Assembly (NCBI GenBank): GCA_964235605.1
Contig: CAXSCR010000087.1
Span: 1-12,793 of the forward strand
DNA: 12,793 bases
Source of the DNA: DATCRE01 sp964235605
Lineage (GTDB): Bacteria; Bacteroidota; Bacteroidia; Cytophagales; Cyclobacteriaceae
Direction: 5' to 3'
The translations under genes were made by a program, and so were the position numbers. The notes below the pieces were generated by a model. The model searched no databases, was not told the origin of the DNA, and worked only from the letters and a program-made list of their open reading frames with translations. This document shows positions 1 through 6,763 of the stretch, in pieces (positions within the stretch are counted from its first letter, which is position 1; every line of letters begins with the position of its first letter).

Positions 1-24
1 TAACGGTCTGATAATCAAATACAA

Positions 25-1017
25 TTAACGTCTTTTTTTTGTCGCTGAATCGCTGCTGAAGTAGGTATAGTATTCCTCTTTCTTGTAGGTGTCTTTGCCC
101 ATCATCACCCTGTCTTGATATTTGATCATCCATGTTCGCGCGAAGCGGGGTTGGCGTCCGAGCTCGGCTAAGACAGCGCCTAACTCTGTGTAGACATTAG
201 GCAGTTCATCTAACAACTTACCAAGTCTTGCCAGGTCATTTCCAAACCATCCGAGATGTGCATCAATGAATTTTGTTTCAGGATGCTTGCGGAATACATT
301 GTGTTGCTCGGCAATAATTTGTTCAAAGGTTGGATATTTTTCTGGAGAGCGATAGCGATCAGGTTCTTGCTTGAGCTCTAACCAGCGCTCATTGTGTTTA
401 TCTTTCGGATTCCAAAATGAATTTGGTTCTGCGGAATGAATCAAAACAGGAATTCCTAACTCACCACACTTTGCCCAAATGGGATCGAGTCGTGGATCAT
501 CAACTGCAATGCGATTGCCGTGATTGTCTTTATCCGTTAATCCTAAACCCTTATAGACCTTTAACCCCCTCACACCTTGCTTCACAGCTTCCTCCATCAT
601 GCTAAGCGTTTCATTAGGCCATTCAGCATCATCTAATTTCTCAAAGTTGATGTTTAGAAATAGTACAAAACGCTTGGGATGGTGATTGTTTACATTATCA
701 AGTGACCACTCAAGATATTTACCCCGAAAGCCACTTAAGTTTACCATTACGCCCATATTGAGCGAATCCATTTCTGTTACCAATTTATCAAGGTTCTGAA
801 CAGGCATAGTCCATTGATGGTTGTGAACATCAATGAAGGGAAATTTTGAATGCGTGCGTATATGTTTCGGGACTATTAGTGTAGAAATGGGTTCATACGC
901 TTCCACATCCATGACATTGAGGCGGTATTGGATCTTACCAATAAGCCAATAAGCGGTGCCTAGAAACGCCAGTGTACCCAGGGAAAGTAGAACCCACTTC
1001 TTAATTGAGAATGACAT
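25..1017 (-). CDS. Membrane-anchored amidohydrolase (Amidohydro_2-type TIM barrel), C-terminus apparently truncated
   Basis: A metal-dependent hydrolase of the amidohydrolase superfamily; the substrate is unknown. Residues 7-27 form one N-terminal membrane segment, so the catalytic domain probably lies on the periplasmic side. Visible metal and active-site candidates are the HxH pair in DVHNHQW (H65, H67), K153/K156 in LKVYKGLG, H194 in VLIHSAEP, H254 in DAHLGWFGND and D309 in MMGKDTY. All expected ligand positions are therefore present. After EEYYTYF (to residue 320) the protein ends in SSDSATKKRR, a hydrophilic tail. From memory, relatives continue there for about 50 more residues ending in a helix with a YYxNA-like motif. 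Neither other frame in the remaining bases restores that motif. The start is ATG, 5 bp after the stop of the DUF2911 gene, so the two are probably co-transcribed. Family call is firm; substrate and intactness are not. Confidence 0.85.
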   Translation of the reverse strand: MSFSIKKWVLLSLGTLAFLGTAYWLIGKIQYRLNVMDVEAYEPISTLIVPKHIRTHSKFPFIDVHNHQWTMPVQNLDKLVTEMDSLNMGVMVNLSGFRGKYLEWSLDNVNNHHPKRFVLFLNINFEKLDDAEWPNETLSMMEEAVKQGVRGLKVYKGLGLTDKDNHGNRIAVDDPRLDPIWAKCGELGIPVLIHSAEPNSFWNPKDKHNERWLELKQEPDRYRSPEKYPTFEQIIAEQHNVFRKHPETKFIDAHLGWFGNDLARLGKLLDELPNVYTELGAVLAELGRQPRFARTWMIKYQDRVMMGKDTYKKEEYYTYFSSDSATKKRR

Positions 1018-1022
1018 GCTAA

Positions 1023-1571
1023 TTATTGGACGCTTATAGGAACTGTAACTTTTGTTTTATCCCATACCAAATTCATGTTCACACTGCTGGCATCTTTATC
1101 GAAATCTATAACAAATTGTTCCGTTTCAATAGCTGTTGAAACTGGCGCATTTATCTTAACAACATCTAATGCATAGTTAGGATCGTTCACAGCAAAGTAA
1201 ACGCCGAGTTCACTATTTAAAGAGATTTCAAAAGACTCAGCACCAGGGACAGCATACATGCGGTACGTGCCTGCAGTTACTGGCTTGCCAGCAAAATTGA
1301 CATTTTTGCTAAAGGTTATTTCAGTAGCGGCATTTGCACCAAGTCTCCAGTACTTACCATACGGTTGCAAGGCGCCATCTTTTTCTTCTCCAAAAATAAG
1401 TCTACCTTTTTTATAAGGTGCGCAATACGTGACCTTTATATCAAGCCCCGCATCACTGAACGAAGCAGTTTTCTCTGGACTCTTTTTGGAAGCAACCAAT
1501 ACTCCATACAGTACGAAACCAAGAACTAAAACGAGCACAATGCTAAGGCCAATTAAGATTTTCTTTTTCAT
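1023..1571 (-). CDS. Membrane-anchored DUF2911 protein
   Basis: A 182-residue protein of the DUF2911 family, which is common in Bacteroidota and has no established function. Residues 4-26 form a hydrophobic segment that is an uncleaved anchor or a signal sequence, so the domain is likely periplasmic. Family hallmarks are YCAPYKKGRLIFGE (49-62), PYGKYWRLGANAATEITFSK (70-89), the GKPVTAGTYRMYAVPG stretch (95-110) and the terminal LVWDKTKVTVPI (168-179). Start is ATG with an AT-rich leader and no Shine-Dalgarno sequence. It is the first gene of a two-gene unit: the amidohydrolase starts 5 bp after its stop. Both proteins carry an N-terminal anchor, which suggests they work in the same compartment, but this is inference. 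I see no convincing TTG/TAnnTTTG promoter in the 100 bp upstream. Confidence 0.88.
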   Translation of the reverse strand: MKKKILIGLSIVLVLVLGFVLYGVLVASKKSPEKTASFSDAGLDIKVTYCAPYKKGRLIFGEEKDGALQPYGKYWRLGANAATEITFSKNVNFAGKPVTAGTYRMYAVPGAESFEISLNSELGVYFAVNDPNYALDVVKINAPVSTAIETEQFVIDFDKDASSVNMNLVWDKTKVTVPISVQ

Positions 1572-1700
1572 AAATTTATTTTTTTTAATTATGACGTAAT
1601 ATACAGTAGAAAATAAAAAATCATAAACTTCAGGGCGAAGCTATTATTACAAATCTCATATACTACAACTCACTAATTGACTTCACTTTGGATCTTCATC

Positions 1701-1806
1701 ATAGCTGTATCCCAGCAAAATCCCCGGAGGGATGATATATGGGTAGATAATGTTATTATAACGAAAACGAGTGCCGTAGGTACGATATATATACCGTCCC
1801 TAAAGG
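1701..1806 (+). repeat. Inverted repeat arm 1 (about 105 bp)
   Basis: This arm matches the reverse complement of 1963-2066, at roughly 85% identity by eye with a few one- or two-base gaps. The best-kept blocks are GGGATGATATATGGGTAGAT (1729-1748), TTATTATAACGAAA (1753-1766) and AGTGCCGTAGGTACGATATA (1770-1789). The arm contains two short hairpins: CGTA-gg-TACG at 1775-1784 and GTCC-ctaaa-GGAC at 1796-1808. No transposase lies between the arms. Confidence 0.85.
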
Positions 1807-1836
1807 ACTTATATTTCTATAAAATTTCATGCTACA

Positions 1837-1964
1837 CATATATCATCCCTACGGGATTTTGTTAGATACGGCTATGGTAGGACGCAGTCCTTGATGGTTT
1901 TAAGATTTAGACGCCTCAACATGATATAACGTTTTTTTCACGCCCTTAACTTAATGACATTGCC
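1837..1964 (+). repeat. Direct repeat copy 1
   Basis: The first 39 bases are identical to 2027-2065. The rest follows 2066-2145 with scattered substitutions and one extra stretch of about 8 bases near 1920-1928. Shared landmarks are TTGTTAGATACGGCTAT, TGATGGTTTtAAGATTTAGAC, a TTTTTTTCAC run and a closing CTTAATGxCATTGCC. The 39-base head is also the inverted counterpart of the start of arm 1. This copy lacks the outer part of the inverted arm and so looks like a partial unit. Confidence 0.85.
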
Positions 1965-2066
1965 TGTAGGGACAGTATATTATATCGTACCTACGGCACT
2001 TGTTTCGTTATAATAATACATCTACCCATATATCATCCCTACGGGATTTTGTTAGATACGGCTATC
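1963..2066 (-). repeat. Inverted repeat arm 2 (about 105 bp)
   Basis: This is the second arm, in opposite orientation to 1701-1806, with about 156 bp between the two. Its last 39 bases (2027-2065) are also a perfect direct copy of 1837-1875, so it forms part of the second direct repeat as well. It includes the hairpin ATCCC-tac-GGGAT at 2035-2047. The arms could fold into a long cruciform or an RNA stem. Confidence 0.85.
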
Positions 2067-2145
2067 GTGGAACGAAGGCCGTGATGGTTTAAGATTTAGA
2101 CACCTAACCCTGTTTTTTTCACACCCTTACCTTAATGGCATTGCC
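2027..2145 (+). repeat. Direct repeat copy 2
   Basis: Second copy of the unit at 1837-1964, overlapping inverted repeat arm 2. Together, 1963-2145 reads as a full unit (palindromic head plus about 80-bp tail), and 1837-1964 as a shortened one placed directly before it. The tail ends in CATTGCC in both copies, which may mark the unit boundary. The arrangement suggests stepwise duplication of a noncoding repeat family. Confidence 0.85.
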
Positions 2146-2311
2146 CTATGCGCCAACCTAGCTAGGGCCCTTCCCGCACCGTTGCAGAACTAACCACGCA
2201 AAACAACTTATCATTTCAATAATTAGCAAAAATGGTAGGCCTAAAGTTTAACGAGGTTCAAGCTCAAATGGAATTGGAACGCCGCTGCTGCGCAATCTAT
2301 TAACTACCCAA

Positions 2312-4360
2312 TTAATCAATAAACCTAGTCTGCTCATTTGCATAAGTCAACGTTAGCTGATGCATAGCTCTAGTACAAGCAATATATAACATGCTTTTAT
2401 CTACATCAGTAACATAATTACGTGCGGAAGCGAAGGGGATAATTACTGCATCAAATTCTAATCCCTTGGCTAAATGTACTGTAGTGATAACAATGCCTTC
2501 TTTGAATGACGTACTATCGGCAGTCAAGAGGTTTACATGAGCAGATCTCAGTTCTTCGAATAGAAATTCTGCCTGCTCTTGAATTTTGCAGATGATGCCA
2601 AGAGATTGATATCCAAATGTTTTAAAATCAGCAATCAGCTTTTCGATCTCCCCTATTTCTTCTGTATTGCTGCTAAAGCCTTTTACTACTGGTTCTTCTC
2701 CATGTCTCTCCATAGCGATTAAGTCTGGATTATGAGAAATGCGCTGAGAAAAAGCGGTAATCTCCCAAGTAGAACGGTAACTTCTAAAGAGTTTGACAAT
2801 ATCAGCTTGCGGAAATATATGCTCAATCCCTTCAGCTGACGTTGCGCTGTATGGATTTACAGTTTGTCTTACATCACCAAGAATGGTTTTTTTACATCTA
2901 AATATTCTTGATAATACAGAATATTGAATAGGTGTGTAGTCTTGCATTTCGTCTACGAGCAAGTGCTTCACGTGATCATACGCTTGTATACCTTCCAAAC
3001 GAATCTTACAATAGATCAATGGAAAAACATCAGCATACTCAAGTATACTTCCAGGATTCATCTTAAGTAATTCGCTCTTCCCCAACCATACATAAAAATC
3101 TTTATATAGATCAAACACATTACTAACTTTAAACATGCGGGGTATTGCTTGCCATACCTGTGCTTTTTCATGGCCTGTTAGTTTGCGCGGTACACTGTTC
3201 CTGACATATTGTAGTACTTCTTTTACAACTTCTGGTAATCGTTTTAATATTGGCATGCGCTGCCAAGCCTTGAACTTTTCAAGTATAAATGGAAAAGGAA
3301 CAACTATACCCGCTACACGTAATTCTGTGAATGTAAAGTAAGTGTTCTCTATATGGATAAAGTATTGATTGAGCTTTGTTAAAAATTCAAAGGATGATTT
3401 GAATTTAATGCGTTCAATGTATTTTTCGTCGTGTTTTTCCAGGAGTGAAGAGACTTGCTCGAAAAAACTTTGAAACTTGTATTTATGATCTAGTAAGTCT
3501 GCAGCAAGTTCCTCCATACCCATCTCAGGTATTTGTTCTTCGCCTAGCTCAGGCAGCACGTTAGAGATGTAATCGGCAAATACTTTGTTTGGGGAAATGA
3601 TAAGAATGTCTTTGGCAGCAATTGTATCTCTAAAGCGATATAATAGAAAAGCAATTCTATGAAGGGCAATAGAAGTTTTACCAGAACCTGCCACACCTTG
3701 AATGATCATGACAGGAGCTGTTTCATTTCTAATAACCGCATTCTGATCGCGTTGAATGGTAGCAACAATGTTCTTCATCTTGTCATCAGAAGATTTGCTC
3801 AGTTCTTTCTGTAAGATATCATCATGAATATTTACAGAATTTTCAATCATGAACTCCATCCTACCTTCTCTTATTTTGTACTGGCGTTTTAGCAGAATCT
3901 CTCCACTAATCTTTCCAGAAGGTGTTGTGTACCACGCCTCACCCAATTCGAAATCATAAAACATAGATGAAATAGGTGCTCGCCAGTCATAGATCAGATT
4001 GGCGCGCATAGTCTCATCAAAGAATGTATAAATGCCCATATAAACCGCTGTTCTTTCAGCAACCGTTCCTGCCTTAAAATCAATCCGTCCAAAATAAGGG
4101 GAGTCACCTAGCTTCAATAATTTCCTTTTTCTTGCAACAGCAGATTCACCCGTAAAAGCCATGCGGTTAATAGATTGTTCGGCAGAAACCATGTCTGCAT
4201 CGTCCATACCTGATTGATTATCATAGATGTATTCCTTATTCTGACGGAGCTCAGTTGAATATTGTTTTACACTGTCATCAACCCGTCTAAGGGCTAAGAG
4301 TAATTTTTCTTTGATTTCTTCGAGGTACTCCCGCTCTTCTTGTTCTGTTGTATTGATCAT
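2312..4360 (-). CDS. HelD-like UvrD/Rep-family superfamily 1 helicase
   Basis: A 682-residue ATPase of the HelD type. HelD proteins are known in Firmicutes and actinobacteria to bind RNA polymerase and release stalled complexes; the same role here is inferred. Order of parts: an N-terminal charged helical region (about 5-85) fitting the coiled-coil arm; SPYFGRIDF and YDWRAPISSMFYD, both HelD hallmarks; Walker A GVAGSGKT (222-229); a long insertion; Walker B VDEMQD (469-474); motif III GDVRQT; motif V TVHLAKGLEFD (627-637); and motif VI YIACTRAMHQL (659-669). All helicase motifs look intact. The open frame extends upstream to 4477, but only from a TTG codon, and those 39 extra residues look non-coding. 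I chose the ATG at 4358-4360, which begins MINTTEQEERE. The gene stands alone, with no partner in an operon. Confidence 0.88.
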   Translation of the reverse strand: MINTTEQEEREYLEEIKEKLLLALRRVDDSVKQYSTELRQNKEYIYDNQSGMDDADMVSAEQSINRMAFTGESAVARKRKLLKLGDSPYFGRIDFKAGTVAERTAVYMGIYTFFDETMRANLIYDWRAPISSMFYDFELGEAWYTTPSGKISGEILLKRQYKIREGRMEFMIENSVNIHDDILQKELSKSSDDKMKNIVATIQRDQNAVIRNETAPVMIIQGVAGSGKTSIALHRIAFLLYRFRDTIAAKDILIISPNKVFADYISNVLPELGEEQIPEMGMEELAADLLDHKYKFQSFFEQVSSLLEKHDEKYIERIKFKSSFEFLTKLNQYFIHIENTYFTFTELRVAGIVVPFPFILEKFKAWQRMPILKRLPEVVKEVLQYVRNSVPRKLTGHEKAQVWQAIPRMFKVSNVFDLYKDFYVWLGKSELLKMNPGSILEYADVFPLIYCKIRLEGIQAYDHVKHLLVDEMQDYTPIQYSVLSRIFRCKKTILGDVRQTVNPYSATSAEGIEHIFPQADIVKLFRSYRSTWEITAFSQRISHNPDLIAMERHGEEPVVKGFSSNTEEIGEIEKLIADFKTFGYQSLGIICKIQEQAEFLFEELRSAHVNLLTADSTSFKEGIVITTVHLAKGLEFDAVIIPFASARNYVTDVDKSMLYIACTRAMHQLTLTYANEQTRFID

Positions 4361-4814
4361 CGTTTTAATAAGATTCAGAGTAACTGGCCTTAGCGTCGAG
4401 CACAGATACAAACAAAGTCCGATACCTATCGGTGGATTTAAATTTAAAAATGCGAGTTTAAGTCTTGTTACTGACAAATTTCAATTATTAAACAACAATT
4501 TAAAAATGGAAGCGCCATAATACGTGCTCTACCTTCCATATCACACAGAGAAATTGTTTTTCCGTTTTTTTTAATATCAAACTTAGCTTCTGGCTGCTAG
4601 CTCGATTTTTTAAAGTTTTTTTAGGTGGGCGGCTCACATGTCGGGCTCATGTTAAGGATTTGTATTTCTTGACCAGGTGGCATAACAAAAATAAGTAAAA
4701 CCTGTAGATGACAATCATGGTTTGAAAGCGCAATCCCTACACGAAATCGGTTTTAATATTGGAAGTTGTCAATGCAGTTAATACAGCATACACTCTCGCG
4801 TATTGAAATAAGTA
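4361..4814. other. 454-bp intergenic stretch, largely featureless
   Basis: This lies upstream of the HelD-like gene and downstream of the DUF2927-like gene. Besides the palindrome at 4419-4432, the only candidate signal is a -7 box on the minus strand, TAAGTTTG (plus coordinates 4578-4585). It has no TTG at the expected distance and lies 218 bp from the ATG. Short imperfect direct repeats (GGCTCACATGT at 4631 onward and GGCTCATGTT at 4645 onward) are visible. I see no gene, tRNA or clear terminator. Confidence 0.5.
4419..4432. promoter_or_regulatory. Palindrome upstream of the HelD-like gene
   Basis: CCGATA-cc-TATCGG is a perfect 6-2-6 inverted repeat, centred about 65 bp upstream of the chosen helicase ATG. 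It is more GC-rich than its surroundings. Its place in the presumed leader or promoter region makes it a candidate operator or a small RNA hairpin. No regulator can be named. If the TTG start at 4477 were the true one, it would instead lie within the coding region. Confidence 0.4.
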
Positions 4815-5570
4815 TTACCTATAAGTTATGTATTCCGGACCATCGGCTATGCTAGCACTCTTTTCTGACAAAAGTATTTCGGTTAATAATGTTTCGACTT
4901 CAGAAGATGAAAGCCCAATTATCATTTGGGGATGATATAATAATCTGATTATATCTTTATCTATTTCAGCAAACTCGGTTGGTGTAGTGTAATCTGATTG
5001 AAAGATACTTTCATGATATAGTGGTGAATCTTTACCCAAGCCTAAAGATTGTGTTAATTCCTCTCTAAGAACACTTCTTTGCTCTGTAATGTTTGTATTT
5101 GAATCAACGAACATGCGTCCTTTTGTAATCCGATTATTACTATTGTTCCAGTAAATTCGGAAAGCACCAGAATTTGCTTGGGCTAATCCCGAATCTACGG
5201 GAAACTCATTAGCATATTGAGAACTAGATCCGAAATAGATATAATAATTTGAGAGTTTTCGATCGTTCACAATTTCGATTTCAAATTCATCTGTTATCAA
5301 CATATTAAGTTCGGCAACAACCAAATCAAGCTCGTGGGTGAGCACTGCACTTGGTGACCCGCCCACAAAAATCTTCATATTGGTAGTCCATTTCCGGGTA
5401 ACCTGGGAGGCGGTTCCGTATTCAAATCCCAATGCAATTTCCTTAAAATAGTTTATAACATCCCTTTGATAAACAGATAGAACTAAATTACCAGGAATCA
5501 TTATATTTTCAGCATGCGCAGGGTAAAACAAAAGCAGGGCAATGACAAAATGGACGATAAGTTTTTTCAT
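4815..5570 (-). CDS. Exported DUF2927-like protein
   Basis: A 251-residue secreted protein resembling DUF2927, a poorly characterised family with a zincin-like core. The signal peptide is MKKLIVHFVIALLLFYPAHA, with cleavage after A20. The family signature is REELTQSLGLGKDS (169-182), followed by an ESIF element and by FAEIDKDIIRLLYHPQMIIGL (about 200-219). In zinc proteases the corresponding helix would read HExxH; here it is REELTQ, so the metal-binding histidines are not visible and catalysis is doubtful. The open frame extends to 5582 using TTG, but ATG at 5568-5570 gives a textbook signal peptide, so I chose it. A hairpin terminator at 5729-5766 separates it from the upstream lipoprotein gene, so it is probably transcribed alone. 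Its own promoter is not evident. Confidence 0.75.
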   Translation of the reverse strand: MKKLIVHFVIALLLFYPAHAENIMIPGNLVLSVYQRDVINYFKEIALGFEYGTASQVTRKWTTNMKIFVGGSPSAVLTHELDLVVAELNMLITDEFEIEIVNDRKLSNYYIYFGSSSQYANEFPVDSGLAQANSGAFRIYWNNSNNRITKGRMFVDSNTNITEQRSVLREELTQSLGLGKDSPLYHESIFQSDYTTPTEFAEIDKDIIRLLYHPQMIIGLSSSEVETLLTEILLSEKSASIADGPEYITYR

Positions 5571-5728
5571 ATCATTTATCAATGAGGTGACTTATCTAAG
5601 TTGAGTAAAGTGGTTCGGAAAAAAAATTGATAAAATTTCTTTTCCATGCATCGGTGAGAATATCTAATGGCTCTGCCTTTACTTTCGGCATAAAATATAT
5701 TAGTAATTGAGGTTACCTTCTAATAAAT

Positions 5729-5766
5729 AAAAAAATATAGCTCACCTGTGTAAGCCATATTTTTTT
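5729..5766 (-). terminator. Rho-independent terminator of the collagen-like lipoprotein gene
   Basis: Read on the minus strand, arms AAAAAAATATGGCT and AGCTATATTTTTTT pair along 14 positions with one G-U pair, closing a 10-base loop, and the 3' arm ends in seven T. It lies 62 bp after the stop at 5828. On the plus strand the same hairpin has one A-C mismatch, so it favours minus-strand transcripts. Confidence 0.75.
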
Positions 5767-5827
5767 GACTGATCTTTCCATCAGTTTAATAAAGATGTTC
5801 TGCGTAGAGATAGGTTTGATACTTTGA

Positions 5828-6505
5828 TTAAATAGGCATAGGATTCATGTTTTCGAATACGATCACATTTACTTCACCAGTAATGTTAAGATCATTTCCA
5901 GTGTTGTTATTTACGGCTGGGATTGTATAGCTAAAGTCAAATATAAGCGAGCCGGTTGCGGCAGTATAGCTATAGTTAGTAACTTCCATATTAAACGTCT
6001 CATTACTTGAACTACTGCTATAGCTAAGCTCAATAGTTTTAAAATCATCAGTCACTATATCTCCGTGTATAACGAATTGATTAAAGTAAAATACGCCTTC
6101 AGCATTCCGCTCTAAACTCATCCAGAGGTTGTTCTTATAACCACCCATACTTGTACGCCCAACTTCTGCAATTTTGCCCTTATTTTCTCTTCCGATATTA
6201 AATTCGACGGAGTTATCATCGAACGTATAAACTGAACTATTATCCAATATGCCTGATGTTGGCATGTAGATAAAGTTAATCGTTTCATTAAGCGCTATGC
6301 CCTCAGGCCGCGTACCAGATAAGGTAAGTTCAATGTTACCATATTGAGTTAGCTCATTAAAGCCAGTTCCATTCATACCGGTGTTACCAGTTGCACCTGG
6401 GTCGCCCTTTGGCCCAACGTCACCTTGATCGCCATCACATTCTATAAATCCAGTAGCGACAATCGAAAAAATTATAACATTGAGTAACGTCAATTTAATT
6501 TTCAT
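5828..6505 (-). CDS. Probable lipoprotein with collagen-like Gly-X-Y tract
   Basis: A 225-residue exported protein. The N-terminus has a hydrophobic segment (about 5-21) and a cysteine at 23, as in the many Bacteroidota lipoproteins that start CxGxxGxxG. The residue before the cysteine is Glu rather than Gly/Ala/Ser, so the lipobox is not canonical. Eight Gly-X-Y steps run in exact register from G25 to G46 (Gly at 25, 28, 31, 34, 37, 40, 43, 46). The remaining 175 residues are rich in Asn, Thr, Ser and aromatic residues with alternating hydrophobic positions, which suggests a beta-sandwich. That part matches no family I can name. Start is ATG. Two palindromes lie just upstream and a hairpin terminator lies downstream, so it appears to be a single-gene unit. 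Surface location and adhesion are plausible but unproven. Confidence 0.8.
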   Translation of the reverse strand: MKIKLTLLNVIIFSIVATGFIECDGDQGDVGPKGDPGATGNTGMNGTGFNELTQYGNIELTLSGTRPEGIALNETINFIYMPTSGILDNSSVYTFDDNSVEFNIGRENKGKIAEVGRTSMGGYKNNLWMSLERNAEGVFYFNQFVIHGDIVTDDFKTIELSYSSSSSNETFNMEVTNYSYTAATGSLIFDFSYTIPAVNNNTGNDLNITGEVNVIVFENMNPMPI

Positions 6506-6537
6506 TAAAATAGTTGTTGGTTTATCTATAGCAAAGA

Positions 6538-6557
6538 TGTATTAAGAGATTAATACA
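6538..6557. promoter_or_regulatory. Palindrome 1 in the divergent region
   Basis: A perfect 8-4-8 inverted repeat, TGTATTAA-gaga-TTAATACA, 33 bp upstream of the ATG at 6505. Its position fits an operator overlapping the core promoter of the collagen-like lipoprotein gene. The regulator is unknown. Confidence 0.55.
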
Positions 6558-6570
6558 GATTATTCTTAAA

Positions 6571-6588
6571 AATGTAAAATGTTACATT
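6571..6588. promoter_or_regulatory. Palindrome 2 in the divergent region
   Basis: A perfect 7-4-7 inverted repeat, AATGTAA-aatg-TTACATT. Its centre is 32 bp from that of palindrome 1, about three helical turns. Both have a four-base spacer and TGTA/TACA within the arms, but the spacing between these tetramers differs (20 versus 14 bp overall). They may therefore bind different proteins. Confidence 0.5.
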
Positions 6589-6763
6589 GCTTAGATTAGA
6601 AAAGGGTGTAAAAAATACCACTACCTTACGCAGAATAGAATGGAAAAATTAAATGTAGTCGCTTTTGATGTTTGGTTAGTAATCGATGGGATAAAAAGAG
6701 GTTATAAGTCATTGTACCTTTATTTAAGTATCTTATAGACCGAATATTTTCGAGAATAAGTAA

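Larger units (their letters stand above)
1572..2311. other. 740-bp gene-free stretch holding a repeat complex
   Basis: No protein with family features is encoded here. Positions 1701-2145 are filled by the inverted and direct repeats listed separately. The remainder (2146-2311) shows a 10-bp palindrome CCTAGCTAGG at 2157-2166, overlapping GGGCCC at 2165-2170, and a 23-codon open frame at 2232-2303 that resembles nothing I know. A 62-codon frame across 1677-1865 lies mostly inside repeat DNA and is not credible as a gene. Confidence 0.7.

Noticed and set aside
1677..1865. 62-codon plus-strand open frame
   Set aside because: Most of it lies in repeat DNA. Its sequence is dictated by the repeat and has no protein-like features; the first codon is TTG, not ATG.
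2232..2303. 23-codon open frame starting MVGLKFNEVQAQ
   Set aside because: Too short, with no recognisable family and no promoter or terminator to support it.
3135..3341. Plus-strand open frame opposite the HelD-like gene
   Set aside because: Shadow of a well-supported gene on the other strand. The same applies to the frames at 417-605, 4311-4520, 7622-7810 and 8731-8943.
4625..4700. Possible tRNA or attachment-site remnant around GGGCTCATGTT
   Set aside because: No cloverleaf can be drawn, and there is no integrase or second copy in the window.
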